A DNA stretch of 64,000 nucleotides from Rapana venosa. Lineage: Eukaryota > Mollusca > Gastropoda > Neogastropoda > Muricidae. The stretch covers positions 10,551,903 through 10,615,902 of the forward strand of contig CM054140.1 in assembly GCA_028751875.1 (NCBI GenBank), written 5' to 3'. Below, piece after piece: positions 12,316 through 24,348 of this stretch. How positions within the stretch are numbered: the stretch's first letter is position 1; each line of letters starts with the position of its first letter. Under the pieces are notes generated by a model that did not search any database, was not told the DNA's origin, and saw only the letters and a list, made by a program, of their open reading frames with translations. The position numbers were made by a program, and so were the translations under genes.

Positions 12316-15300
12316 AAAGGGGGGGGGGGGGGAAAAAGGGTTTTTTTTTCTTTTTTTTTTGTAAGGGTTTTTTTTTTTTTAAAATTTTTTTTTTTTTGGG
12401 GGGGGGAAAAATTTTTTTTTTTTTTTTTTTTTTTTTCCCCCCAAAAAATTTTAAAAGGGGTTTTTTTTTAAAAAAAGGGGATTAAAAAAATTTTAAAAAA
12501 AAAAATTTTTCCCCCCTTTTTTTTTTTTTAAAATTTTTAAAGGTTTTAAAAATTTTTTTTTTTTTTCCCTTTTTCCTTTTTTATTTTTTTTTTTTTTTTT
12601 TTAATGGGTTTTTTTAAATTTTAAAAAAATTTTTTTCTCCATTTTATTTTTTCTTTTTCCCCCCCTTTTTTCCCCCAAAAAAAAGTGAATTAAAAACCCC
12701 AAAAGGGGGTTTTTTTCCCCCCAAAAAATTTTTTTTTTTTAATTTCCCCCCCCCCCTTTTTTTAAAAAAAAAAAAAATTTTTAAAGGGGTTTTTTTTTTT
12801 AAAAAAATTTTTTTTAAAAATTTTTTTTAAACCCCCTTTAAAAAGGGAAAAAAAAATTTTAAAGGGGGGCCCCCCCCCCCCCCCTTTTTTAAAAAAAAAC
12901 CCCCCCTTTTTTAAAAATTAAAAAAAACCCAAAACCCCCCCTCCCCTTTTTGGGGGGGGGAAAAAGCCCCCTTTTAAAAAAGGGGGGAAAAAAAAAAACC
13001 CCAAAAAAAATTTAACCCCCAAAAAAAAATTTTTCCCCCCAAAAAAAAAACCCCCCAAAAAAATCACCCAAAAAAAGAAAAAGGGGGGGGAAAAAAAAAA
13101 GTAAAAAACCCCGGCCCCAAAAGGGGAAAAAAAAAAAAAAAGGGGGGAAAAAAAAAAAATTTAAAACAAAGGGGTTTAAAAAAAACCTTTAAAAGGTTTT
13201 TAAAAACCCGAAGGGGTTTTTTCCCCCAAAAAAGGGGGAAAAAAGGGGCCCCCCCCAAAAAGGGAAAAGGGGGGGGTTTCCCCAAAAAAAAGGGGGAAAA
13301 AAAAAATTTTAAAATTTTAAAACCCCCCCTTTTTTTTTTTTAAAAAAAGAGAAACCCCCCCCCCAAAAAAGGGGTTTTTTGGGGGGTTTTTTTCCCCAAA
13401 AAAAAAAATTTTGGGGGGCCCCCAAAAACCCCCCCCCAAGGCCCCCCAAAAAAAAAAAAAAAGGGGGGAAGGGAAAAGGGGGGGAAAAAAAAAAAAAAGG
13501 GAAAAAGGGGGGAAAATTTTTTTAAAAAAAAACTTTGGGGGGGGGAAAAAAAAAAAAAACCCCAAAAAGGGGGGAAAAAATTTAAAAATTGGCCCCCCCA
13601 AAAACCCCCAAAAAAAAGAAAAAACCCTTTAAAAAAAACCCAAAAAAAAGCCCCAAAAAAAAAAAACCCCTTTTAATAAACCCCTTTAAAACCCCAAAAA
13701 AAAAAACCCCCCCAAAAAAAAAAAAAAAAAAAAAAGGAAAAAAGGGAAAAAATTTTTAAAACCCAAAAACCCGGAGGCCCAAGGGCCCCCTTTTGGGAAA
13801 AAAAAACGGGGGGGCCCCCCCCCCCCTCCCCCCCCAAAAAAAAAAAGGGGGCCCCCCCCCCCCAAAAAAAAAAAAAAAAAAAAAAAGAAGGGGGCCCAAA
13901 AAAAAGGGGAAAATTTTTTCCCCCCCCCCAAGGGCCCCTTTTTTCCCCCCCACCCCCAAAAAGGGGGGGTTGGGGGGGGGCCAAAAAAAGGGGAAAAAAA
14001 AAACCCCCTTAAACAGGGGGAAAAAACCCCCCCTTTTTTGGGCCCCCCAAAAAGGGTTTTTTTAAATTTTTAAAGGGCCCTTTTAAGCTTTTTAAAAAAA
14101 ACCGGGGGGAAAAAAAAGGGGGGCCCAAAACCAAAAGGCAAGGGGGGGGACCGGGGGAAAAAAAAAAATTCCCAAAAAAAACTTCCCAAAGGGGGTTTTC
14201 TTTAAAAACCCCCCGGGGCCCCGGGGGGGGGGCCCCCGGGGGGGGGAAAATTTTTCCCCCCCCCCCCGGGGGGGGGGGGAAAAACGCCCCCCCCCCAAAA
14301 AGGGGGGGGGGGGGGCCCCCCCGGGGGGGGAAGGTTTAAAAAAACCCCCCCCAAAAAAAAAAAAACCCCCAACCCCCGGGGGAAAAAAATTTTTCTTTCC
14401 CTTTGGTTCCAAATTTTTTTTTTAATTTACTTTAAAAAAAAAGGGGTTTTTTTTTAAAAAAGGGTTTAAAATTTAATTAAAAAAAACCCTTTTCCAAAAA
14501 AAAAAAATTTTAAAAAATTTAAAAAATTTTTTTTTTTCCCAAAAAAAAAAAATGGGGAAAAAAAAAAAAAACCTTTTTTTTGGGGAAAAAAAAAAAAAAA
14601 GGGGAGGAAAAAACCTTTTAAAATTTTCCCTTTTTTGGGAAAAAATTTTAAAAAAAGGGGGAAAAAAAAAAAGGTTTGGGAAAAAGAAAATAAAAAAAAA
14701 AAAAACCCCCCCCCCCCGGGGGGAAAAAAAAAAAAGGGGGGAAAAAAAAGGTTAATTTTTCCCCTTTTAAAAAAAAAATTTTAAAAAAAAAAAAAAGGGG
14801 GAAAAAAAATTTTTTTTTTTAAAAATTTTTAAGGCCCCTTTTTAAAAAAAAAAAAAAATTTTTTTTTTTAAAAAAGGGGGGGAAAAACCTTCCCCCCTTT
14901 TTTCCCTGGGGAAAAAAATTTTTTTTGGGGGGCCCCCCAATTTTCCCGGGGAAAAAACTTTCCCCCTTTGGGTTTCCCCCCAAAAAAAACCAAAAAAAAA
15001 GGTTTTTTTCCCCCCCAAAAATTTTTTTTTAAAAAACCCCCCAAAAGGGGGGGGAAAAAAAAAATTTCCCCATAAAATTGGGTTTTCCTTTTTTGGCCCA
15101 AAAACCCCCGGGAAAAAACCCCTTTTAAAAATTTTTTTGGCCCCCTTTTTTTAAAAAAAAAAACCCCCCCTTTTTTTTAAATTTTTTTTTTTCCCTTTTT
15201 AAAATATTTTAAAATTTTAAAATTTTTTTGGGTTTTTTAAATTAAAAAAATTTTTTTTTTTTTAAATTTTTCCCCTTAAAAAAGGGAAAAATTTTTTCCC

Positions 15301-15350
15301 CCAAAAAAAAAAGGGTTTTTTTCCCGGGGGGGGGAAAAAATTTTTTTTTA
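10130..15350. other. Homopolymer-only tract, likely assembly artefact
   Basis: For about 5.2 kb almost every base lies in a mononucleotide run of 3-25 bases, with abrupt changes such as T-run to C-run to G-run and no mixed-sequence words longer than a few bases. Ordinary sequence resumes near 15361. This is not a known repeat class. It matches a failed long-read consensus in which each base is stretched. No gene, promoter or repeat inside it should be believed. Confidence 0.85.
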
Positions 15351-15360
15351 AAAAAAACCC

Positions 15361-17133
15361 TAAACATGCCATACACTTACATACAAGCACGGGCAAGAGA
15401 GGTTGGGGGAAAAAAGAAAAAAAAATGCCCACACTTGGATCTACAAGAGATGCAGTTCCCCACTTGCCCACAGTAAACAGTAATGCAGAAACAGTGGTGG
15501 AGGAACACAAGTGCAGGTCACTATGTACAACTTCTCCATCAGTTTTTAAATGATTTCAAGGTTTCAATTTAAAAGAAAAATTGCTAGAAAGTAAAATCTT
15601 TCAATGAGAGTATTTTAGGCATGTTTGTGTAAGAACCATGCCTTTGGCCTGACCTGACTGAGTTTCTTCTCATCGATGAGCCTTTATCAGAGGTCCCGGT
15701 GGTGATTGAAGCTTCACCTGCGTGATACCCTGCAGCAAGACACTTTTCAGAATGAAGAAGTGTTCATCCCATTCCCAAGAATATTTGTCTTCCTGTGGCC
15801 TTTTGAAACTGCCATCGAAATACCATGATAAAAAGAGGATACTGATAACATTAGGGTTGGCAGAAAATGATGTCAAACGACAGAACTGCCATGGCAAGTG
15901 GAAAGTGGCCACATTCCCTGGATACAAATTGAAATTGTTCTGTCTGTAGTGCTGCCTGACAAAAGCACAGCTCACTCCAGGATTCTCATCTCTAGACTAC
16001 TTCAACATGATTTCTGCCGTCAACTATTTCTACACATGTTTCTATAGATGATTCTGCTGTCCAATGTTTTCAGACTGAAGATAATTGCGTTGAGAAATAT
16101 TTTTCTGATGGCTAAAGATCAGTATCAAATCTTGAGGAAAATTTCTTATTGGTTTTTACTAGTTCCACCAGAGAAAGATGTTTTACTCCTTGAATGCACT
16201 CTTGTCTACACTTGGTCTGTTTTGTGTACAGGGCATCTAGGAGCCACACAGGTGAAAGCCTGTCTCTGTATCTTGTCACATGGTCGGAAGGATCAACAGT
16301 GTTGCTATCAAAAGATGAGCAGGAAGCTGTAGATGATATCGTTTACTTTCTCTTTACTTTCTTTTTTTAAAGGACAGAGCAAAGTTGTCAATGTTCAGCT
16401 ATGAAGTCATGTTTGTGGTTGGTTGGACAAGAGCCTTGTTAGGAAAAGATGGAATGAGTGAATCTTCAGTGGAAAGGTGTGTTCTCTGTTTTGTGTGTGT
16501 ACTTTGTTCTTGTTCCAAATAATCTCACTTTTTGTGTGCTGAAATCATGTTTGTTCTTGACAGCGTAAGAATAATTTTTCATGGAAACTGTGTTCTAGTA
16601 CAATTTTTCTGTTACATTATGATGCTTTCTTTGACCTTTTTTTCTTCGTAGCCTGTGAATACCATGACTGTTTCAGGCGATCTCCACAATACTACCAATG
16701 AAAGACAAAACCAGCAATAGATTGCCTGAGGAATCACTATCACCGTGGAAGAGCAAAACTGGATAGAGGAGACTGATTCCACTAGATACAACATAGTGAA
16801 TAATCCTGTGAAGGAAATGTGCAGAGCCAAAGAAGAATGGCTATCATCAAAATGCCAGACTGTTGAAAATCATAGCAGAAAATATAACACGCTGTGCAAA
16901 GATATCATCAGAGAAATGACAAAGGAGAAAAGTTCAGTAAAGGGGGATGCATCCCAGCCCATGACCAGACGACATCTGCATCTCTCCCTGCAGTCTGCGA
17001 TCACCAGTGTCAGCACACATGTACACATCACTGCCTTTTGAGAGAAAAAAAAAGAAGACAAGTATGTTGTTGAAATCTGAATACACAAAGAGGAGAGGGA
17101 ATTCCTAGCACAGAATTTCGAGAAGGGGGATGG
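15361..17133. repeat. Composite repeat, segment A, copy 1
   Basis: This segment matches 36735-37120 (its left part) and 42860-45483 (its right part, once the insertion at 43717-45045 is removed) at clearly homologous level. Shared landmarks are acaagagatgcagttcccc, ctgataacattagggttggc, agccacacaggtgaaagcc and cagcccatgaccagacgac. It carries no intact reading frame. It is followed by SINE-1, a TG tract and segment B in the order also seen at 45.5-47.2 kb. Class unknown; it may be an old non-LTR element scrambled by later insertions. Confidence 0.85.
16745..17041 (+). pseudogene. Possible RTE-type LINE ORF2 relic
   Basis: A 98-codon open frame contains AKEEWLSSKCQTVENHSRKY followed shortly by KDIIREMTKEK. 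That spacing and residue pattern resembles the linker between endonuclease and reverse transcriptase in RTE/BovB-like ORF2 proteins, where a W...KC..IE segment precedes a YK.I.E.TG segment. The homologous stretch at about 45110-45410 has the same words with different frameshifts. Only the linker is visible, so the assignment is tentative. An unrelated lysine/glutamate-rich spurious frame is the alternative. Confidence 0.35.
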
Positions 17134-17481
17134 CATTTTATTTCGAGGATAATGGAATAATCACTCCTGTGCTTTTTTTACATCCAGTCCCCGTGTGTAT
17201 GCCGTTTTGTAATTGCCATCCGTTCCCACCGGCATACAATGGCCTACTCTTCAGAAAAGCGGACCGGGTTTTAACGTATGCGCAAGATGTTCTGCGTGTG
17301 TTCGCACAGGGGACCTCGGTTTATAGTCTCATCCGAAGGACTTTTGGGGGGGACGGAGGGGGGGAGTAGAGTCGGCACTGATCTTAACTCTAGAGGGAAT
17401 CCTCTTGAACGAGATTCGAACCCGGGTCAGCAGATCACGAGCGCAACATGCTTCACTCTAACTGCCAGGCTACCCTGTCCC
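17134..17481 (-). mobile_element. SINE-1 copy, tRNA-derived head, clear box A and box B
   Basis: On the minus strand the element opens with a tRNA-like head. Box A lies around tagcctggcagttagagtg, and box B, gggttcgaatctc, is the complement of 17411-17423. A central core (complement of 17311-17341) reads ccttcggatgagac then tataaaccgaggtcc. The 3' half contains the catccgttcccaccggcata block (plus-strand reading) and ends in a wording close to ccattatcctcgaaataaaa. Transcription by RNA polymerase III from the internal boxes and mobilisation by a LINE are family knowledge. It separates segment A from the TG tract in the composite repeat. Confidence 0.88.
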
Positions 17482-17483
17482 CA

Positions 17484-17488
17484 CTGTG

Positions 17489-17519
<31 letters not shown>

Positions 17520-17590
17520 TGTGTGTGTTGTGTGTGGTGGTGTGTGTGTGTGGGTTTTGTGTGTGTTGTGTTTGTGTGTGGGGTGTGTGT
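17484..17590. repeat. (TG)n microsatellite with TTG/GGTG interruptions
   Basis: TG dinucleotides interrupted by extra G or T bases, directly abutting the SINE-1 head end. The same junction occurs at 45832 and 48886, so the microsatellite travels with the composite repeat. Confidence 0.93.
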
Positions 17591-18255
17591 AATAAAGAAA
17601 AAACACAATGCCAGTATGTGAATGTACGTGCGTGTCGGTGTGTGCGTGAAGGGGGGTGGGGATGTGGTGGAGGGGGGGGGGTCTGTTCTATGCACTGGGG
17701 TGAGGGCAGGCAAGGTGAGAGTGACGGACCCACAGGAGTTGGTTGTGCATGGCAGTGCCCGGTCCCCAGGGCTGAGGGCCTGGTGGCAGCGCTGTTTGAA
17801 GACACCCACCTGTGTGCCATCCACCCACACGTGCCACCATTGTGCTCAAAGACATCCAGCTGCTGGCTGTATCTGTGGACACGTGCATAAGATACCGGCA
17901 CAGACAGGTCTCCATATTATCGGCTTAGTAACAGAGGTAATCACTTAGTCGCTTGGCGGCTTATCGCAGCCATGCATTAAGACAATGGGTTAAACAGATC
18001 TCAGTGTGATCCCACTAAACCACAGAGGTAATCTCGCTTGGCCGCTATCCTGACCTATCCCTGAAGATGAGGGAATAAACGGATCTGGTATAATCTAATG
18101 GACAGAGGTGATCTCTTAGTGGCTTGGCGGCGTAAATTTCGGCAATCTGTAAAGACAATGGGTTTTGCTGGTTTTTTCTTCCTTGGCTAACCACTGAGGT
18201 TCACCATGGTGTTTTGTGTGGTGTTATGCAAACTCTTCTTAAAGATCGGGTTTTG
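17591..18255. repeat. Composite repeat, segment B, copy 1
   Basis: Begins at aagaaaaaacacaatgccag and is homologous to 28692-29394, 46618-47165 and 48976-49015 joined to 53944-54560. It contains a G-rich block, a conserved region near gttggttgtgcatggcagtg, and three degenerate tandem units each starting acagaggt.atctc at 17931, 18022 and 18102. It runs into the N gap. Non-coding; frames across it are not conserved between copies. Confidence 0.9.
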
Positions 18256-18755
18256 NNNNNNNNNNNNNNNNNNNNNNNNNNNNNNNNNNNNNNNNNNNNN
18301 NNNNNNNNNNNNNNNNNNNNNNNNNNNNNNNNNNNNNNNNNNNNNNNNNNNNNNNNNNNNNNNNNNNNNNNNNNNNNNNNNNNNNNNNNNNNNNNNNNNN
18401 NNNNNNNNNNNNNNNNNNNNNNNNNNNNNNNNNNNNNNNNNNNNNNNNNNNNNNNNNNNNNNNNNNNNNNNNNNNNNNNNNNNNNNNNNNNNNNNNNNNN
18501 NNNNNNNNNNNNNNNNNNNNNNNNNNNNNNNNNNNNNNNNNNNNNNNNNNNNNNNNNNNNNNNNNNNNNNNNNNNNNNNNNNNNNNNNNNNNNNNNNNNN
18601 NNNNNNNNNNNNNNNNNNNNNNNNNNNNNNNNNNNNNNNNNNNNNNNNNNNNNNNNNNNNNNNNNNNNNNNNNNNNNNNNNNNNNNNNNNNNNNNNNNNN
18701 NNNNNNNNNNNNNNNNNNNNNNNNNNNNNNNNNNNNNNNNNNNNNNNNNNNNNNN
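18256..18755. other. Assembly gap of 500 N
   Basis: Exactly 500 unknown bases, a scaffolding placeholder. Open frames reported across it are meaningless. The left flank ends in the segment B to SINE-1 transition seen intact at 29380-29470. The right flank is poor consensus. Confidence 1.
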
Positions 18756-19185
18756 TTTAAAAAGTAAACGTTTTTTTTTTTAGCTGAATGTTTTTCCCCT
18801 TTTTAAAAAAAATAAACCAGGGAAAATTTTCCCGGGGCCCCCCAAAAACCCCCCAGGGAAAAATTTAGCCTCCCCCTCAGTTTAAGTTTTTACATTATTT
18901 AAATCTTGACCCATTGGATTGAAAAATTTTTAAAACCAATGACTATTAGTTTAAGGGAACCTTCAAAAATTTAGACTCTGAACCTTTCAATGCTTGCTCC
19001 ATGCTATTAGTTTCAATGATTTTCAAGGTGCTTTCTCACTGCCTTGTTAGTCAACTGATGACCTTTCAAGTTCTTTTGGACTGCCATTAGTAGCAACGGG
19101 ATACCTTATCAAAGTTTTTCATATGTAATGTCAGAACCTAAGGTTTTCCTCGGGGCTGTGTAGGATGTGCTTACCTTGTTTAAAT
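18756..19185. other. Gap flank, no gene recognised
   Basis: The first about 100 bases are homopolymer-distorted; the rest is normal AT-rich sequence. No motif, repeat copy or credible open frame seen. Confidence 0.5.
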
Positions 19186-19189
19186 CGTA

Positions 19190-19600
19190 TCAAATGACCT
19201 AAAGTGGGCATAAAGCTATTTTTTTCAGAAATTTTCCAAAATTCGGCAAGATTCCTATCAGACTTGACAACTCGCTTTACATGAATAAAAATAGAGACCT
19301 GATGAGAAGCTGAGAATTGGAGGGAGATTTATTCGAGATCGACAAACAGCCTATAAGAGAAAGGGAAGAAAGAGTAAACTCGAAGATATCAAAACGAAAA
19401 TGCCGAATACACTCTAAGGGGCTTTGAACACTGTTAATTTTGGTGGGCAGGAAAACAATAGAAACAAAAGTAACTTCAAAAAACAACAAATCAAAAGTGA
19501 ATTCATTCATATTTGTTTTACAAAAAACGACTATAACATATATGGAAGCACATACTTTATTAATAACCTATATCAAAAAGTCAACGTCAGTTAGGTGTAC
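19190..19600 (+). pseudogene. LINE relic, endonuclease/RT linker region
   Basis: Diverged but collinear with 22866-23320 of the plus-strand LINE. Shared landmarks in order are gggcataaa.ctattttt, tcagacttgaca, aacaaaagtaacttc and cctatatcaaaaagtcaac. It is truncated on both sides and has no usable reading frame. It shows an older insertion of the same LINE family as the copies at 21604 and 49016. Confidence 0.75.
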
Positions 19601-21289
19601 AACCTGAGGATTTAAACCAGAGTAAACAAGATCTAAATAAGTTATCACTATATTAAAGGATGTAGTTCTGCCTAATATCCTCTAATACTGACAGCAAAAC
19701 AAAAATGTACTTCATCTCCTCTGCTGCTTACAAATGGGCATAGCAGCTTGGTTGTTTAAAACATGTTCTCTGTATTGAATTTATGAACATTTATATTGAT
19801 ACACCAAGTCTAAACTTAGACATAATCTTTTCAAATGTATACCATATAAGTTTTAGAAAGGTTTGACATCTTGCAAAACTATAAATTGTCTGTACAATTG
19901 AATCTTTCACTGTTTTTTTAATGATCACTCCATTGCTGTCAATCAATCTTTCCCAAAGCGTTAATAAATCTCTACAATTTCCGACTCCTTGATTGAACCA
20001 AACAAACCCAAACCGAGTGAGAGAGAGGAGAGAGAGAATCGGTTTTAAATTGAAAGCCACCAGCCTGTATAAAAGGGGTAGACATTGAAAAAAGAAACTG
20101 AAAAACAAAACAGTATGTACAACAAACATAAATAAATAAATAATGGTGGCATTCCAAAGGTTTTTCAAAGAAACGTGAGTAACTTAAACCCAACTGACCC
20201 AATTTATACCTAACAAAGTTCAAGGCTTTCAGAGATAGAAGATACACACCACTGTCTCAACGGGGCAAACATTTTGACTATTCAGAATAGTTTAGGCTTG
20301 TTCATTTGCATTAGGGGAAGTGCTTTGATGGTATTTCCCCCTCAAGTCTGTAAATTTGTAAAATTCAAGAGAAAAGGGATTTCAGTTTCACTTTGTAAAC
20401 AAAAAGGCACTTTTTAGATATCATTATATCTGTTATTTACATTCAAATTACCAATTCTCCAATTTGGGAAATTTTAAAACAGTACATACTGAATTACTAT
20501 CATGAAAAGCAGTAAAATATTTTTGGGCTGTAACAGTGATTTAAATGATGATACCTTCAAATCTGTCACTTTTGTCAGTTTAACATGCCAGTTTTGATGA
20601 AACAATCAATCATATGTTCAATTTTTTCAGAAAAAACTCTTCATTTCCTAACCACCATTTACCACACTAGAAAGCAAAAAGATCAACGATCTAATACAAT
20701 AGGACCAGTTATTGAAATTGACTCCTCAGGCCGAGTTCTGGGTCTTTGATATCATCAAATAAGCTGTGTTGAATATGCATAGAAAATTTTGAAGTTTAAC
20801 CAGATGCAGCAGACCTTATACTGTTGATATGCAACAAGTCACATCCTATTTCCCCAAGATAACGTATTTGGAGCTATGGATAAACATTTAAAAAATGTTT
20901 TAGCAAATACATGCACTGATTCAATACAGTGAATTGTTGTAACCCCAGGCAGAAGCATATACCCAAAATGGGTTTACCTGTCATCAAGCAGTTAATAAAA
21001 CACAATGACCAAAACTCACTAATGCTTAAACGCTATACCAATGCACAGTTCTCCATTGTTTTCAAGATCTCAAAAAAACTTAAATGTTTCGCACACCTGA
21101 CACATCTTTAGTGTTTGTGCAAAAGATACTTTATTTGTAAGTGAAAACCCAAAGATACTTGTAGCTTAGGAGAGAACAGAGAGAGAAAAGAAAAAAGACA
21201 GACAGAAGAACAGACAGGACTACAGAGACGGACTCAGGTTTTGATTGTAAGTCCATTGCCTCCCAAGGGGTTATCTATCTATCTATCGT
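19601..21289. other. AT-rich sequence, no gene recognised
   Basis: Ordinary complexity, AT-rich, no second copy in the window. The longest reverse frame (19791-20168, 125 codons) is rich in F, L and S, has no motif I recognise and no splice context. Short GA runs near 20020 and a short ctat run near 21272 are the only repeats. Confidence 0.5.
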
Positions 21290-21600
21290 CCCTAGTCTGA
21301 CGCCGTGGGGCCCCCTCAAAATTCAACAACCAGTTCCCTCCATTCCTCTCTCTGTTTCTGCCTTTCTAGGGTTTTTTTGAGTTTAGGCCTGTCCATTCGC
21401 TAAGTTATCCTCCAGCTTTCCTTGGTTGCTCTTCTTCTTCCTCTTGGACAGTCCCTTGTAAACTGTCTTTGCAAGGCCTTTGGATCTGTTACATGCCCAT
21501 ACCATTTAAGTTTACGCTTTTCACGATCGTTAGATTCTCCCTAGGTCCAATGGTTTGCTGGAATCTGTAATGCACGCTTTCGTGCTTATGTGGTCTTTTA
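21290..21600 (-). mobile_element. Possible LINE 3'-region fragment
   Basis: Words such as cttcttcctcttggacagtc, gatctgttacatgcccatac and catttaagtttacgc resemble the antisense of 3' regions of endonuclease-reverse transcriptase LINEs common in invertebrates, similar in style to 43740-44000. It abuts the 5' end of the plus-strand LINE. No frame is preserved; the assignment is by resemblance only. Confidence 0.4.
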
Positions 21601-22179
21601 TACAAGCAGAGTCTGCTTGATTGAAACATTGACTGTTGTGATTTAGCAGCTATAATTGCTACAACCAAGACTCAGCATCAGAAACAGTTGTTTTAGAGAC
21701 ACAATTTTTTTCTATAGTTTTCCAAGAAATTCTATACTATATTAATTGTATTCTACGCTTGTGACTGTATCTTCCTTGTTTTAAGAGCTTTATTATGAAT
21801 ACGTGTATTGTATAAGTGATAGTTATGTGACTTAGAAAAAAAAAAGAAGTTTGTAGGATTTTCTATCAAATATTCTACACTTTTAATTACGTGTGGTAAA
21901 CTTTGCATCTCCCTTAGTGTATGACATATAAAGGGGACTTGGATTTATATACTTTGTTGATATACAGACTTGATTTTTTTTGCAGATACCAGAGCAGCTT
22001 TTTAAATTGACTTTAAGTATTGTTTCGTTTTATTGGGGTTCCTTCATATCAAATTATAAATCCCCTCTTTTATTATTTGAATAGAAAACCTACTAAACGG
22101 TCTTCTTTTTTGATAGTTTACCTTAAAACGTATAGAACAAGAAAATTTATAACATAAAATGAGCCAATCAATCCTGACA

Positions 22180-23475
22180 TATATTATGTCTCTAACTTCA
22201 GACAAGTGGCCAACAAAACAGGGCTCCTGAGTAAGGCTCCCTGAATATCAACAGTGCAACAAAACAAAAAAGATGAACATTCAACCATACTATACCAACA
22301 GTGGAAATCAGTTTCATTTGTTTTGTCTAGCTGAATCCGATTTCTCCATATGTAACAGATGCACACATGAATATCCCAGGGTATCAAATCTTCCGTGAAA
22401 TCCCACAAACCCAAGTCCACCGTTTACTTACATAAACTACCTCGCTCGCTCATATGTAAAAGAATATATAACTTGAGGTTTAGACATTGATCCATAGTGA
22501 GATTGAAATAAAATTAAAACACAATAGACCAATATTAATAGGATTTATATACATAAATCCTTCAGAAACCATATACTGGCTAGAAAAATTCAAACACCCT
22601 TATGGACGAGTAAAACTCTAAACAATGAACATTATTCTTGGGATTTTAACATAGACTTATTAAAACCAAAACAAATGAGCCACAACATTACTATGTTTGG
22701 CCTAGATCACAAATAGAAAAGACCAACTCGATAACAAATAACTCTAGAACATTAATAGATCATAATCTACACTAATACAAAACAACACCAATAACAGAAG
22801 TATGTGCTACCCTCCTGTGGATGCAGTGATCAAATCCATGTGCTTTACATGGTTTAAAAATCGATCAAATACCATAAATAGGGCATAAAACTATTTTTAC
22901 TCTCCCAGGAAATTTAAAAACTTTAACGAGCAAGAATTTCCTTCAGACTTGACAAACTCGCCATTACATTACAAATACCAAATCAGAAGACCCTGAAGAA
23001 GCTGCAGAATATTTGGATTGGACTTTACTTCATATACGACAAACACGAAAGCCCCTTCCATACAAAAAAGAGTTCAAGAAAAAATCAAAAACCACCTTGA
23101 TAACAAAAGACGTTAGAATCCGAAATACACCCTAAGAGACTATTTGGAAAACACATGGTTCTAATGAGCAGTTCAGGCACAAAGAAACAAAGTAACTTCA
23201 CTAAAACGCAAATCAAAACGTGATTACATTCAAAAGTTGTTAATTACAACAACCGACTCTCGACAAGTATGGAAAGCCATCAATACATTATGTAATAAAC
23301 CTATATCAAAAAGTCAACAGACAGTTAAAGATATATCAGCTGATGAATTGAACAACCACTTCTCAAACATTGCGACAAAGTAATATCAAATGACAAGTCA
23401 AATGAAAATGATCTCCATTACTTAGAACAATATATCGAATCAAAAGAAATAAAATTCCCATTTAAACTACTGCCA
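22180..23475 (+). pseudogene. LINE ORF, endonuclease half, broken
   Basis: Homologous to the intact endonuclease frame of the minus-strand copy (53256 down to 52276): it starts with tctctaacttcagacaagtgg and carries the regions for the cleavage-domain motifs. Multiple frameshifts and missing bases prevent any continuous translation; for example the segment matching the ILGDFNLDLL motif falls near 22630-22665 in a disturbed frame. Apurinic-type endonucleases of this family nick target DNA to prime reverse transcription, which this copy cannot encode. Confidence 0.8.
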
Positions 23476-24348
23476 ATGACAATCACAGACGTCTTGGAAA
23501 GCCTGTCTCTTCAAAAAAGTTCCAGAACACGTGGTTTAGACAATCTAGATGGAAGAATAATTAAGCTTTGTGGTCAAGTTATAGCTGGGACACTGACATA
23601 CTTGTATAACTTGTGCATAGAGAAAACCAACTTTCCTGCCATATTTAAAATAGCAAAAATCATACCAGTCCACAAATCAGGTGATACTGCTTGTCCTTCA
23701 AATTACAGACCAATTTCAATTCTGTCTGTCTTATCTAAACCCTTTGAAAAACATATCCAAAAATCCGTATATTCCTACTTTGTAAACAACAATCTATTAA
23801 ATGAAGATCAGTCAGGTTTTCGTAAAAAATATTCCTGTCACACAACTCTTACACAAATTACAGACAATCTCCTACACAACATCAATGAAAATAAATATAC
23901 AGGCCTTCTTTTTGTTGACTTTGAAAAAGCATTTGATGTAATCAATCATTCCCTATTATTGCGTAAACTTCACTTGTATAAACTAACACCAGAAATGATA
24001 AATCTTTTGAAAAGCTTTTTGTCGAATAGGCAGCAGCTAGTAACTGCAAATAATCAAACATCAGAACTAGTACCTATTAAACATGGAGTACCACAAGGGT
24101 CAATATTGGGTCCACTTCTATTTTCAATCTATGTAAATGACTTACCCCAATTTCTAGAATGTAGCTGTGAAATGTTTGCTGATGACACATCCCTCTATTG
24201 TAGTGACTCTGACCCCCACAGACTTACAATCAAACTTCAACACAATATTGACAGATTGGTTACTTGGACTAAGCTAAACCATATGTCCCTAAATACGCGA
24301 AAAACTAAGTGTATGTATGTACTAGCAAGACAAAAGAGACAAAAATGA
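23476..24348 (+). pseudogene. LINE reverse transcriptase domain, open for 290 codons
   Basis: RT motifs appear in order: NYRPISIL from residue 76, VDFEKAFD at 147-154, GVPQGSILGPLLF from 204, and the catalytic FADD at 234-237. The protein would copy the element's RNA at a nicked target. Upstream sequence is continuous with the ORF of the homologous copy, so the Met at 23476 is an internal residue and not a true start. The frame stops at 24348 because of a shift at a tgtatgta run; the C-terminal part continues in another frame from about 24309. The minus-strand copy is also disrupted at the same place. Confidence 0.92.

Noticed and set aside
10536..14755. Many phenylalanine-, glycine-, lysine- and proline-rich open frames
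   Set aside because: They translate homopolymer runs in a failed-consensus tract.
18206..18783. Open frames of 184-189 codons
   Set aside because: They are almost entirely N; the gap gives no stop codons. The same applies to frames crossing 48046-48545.
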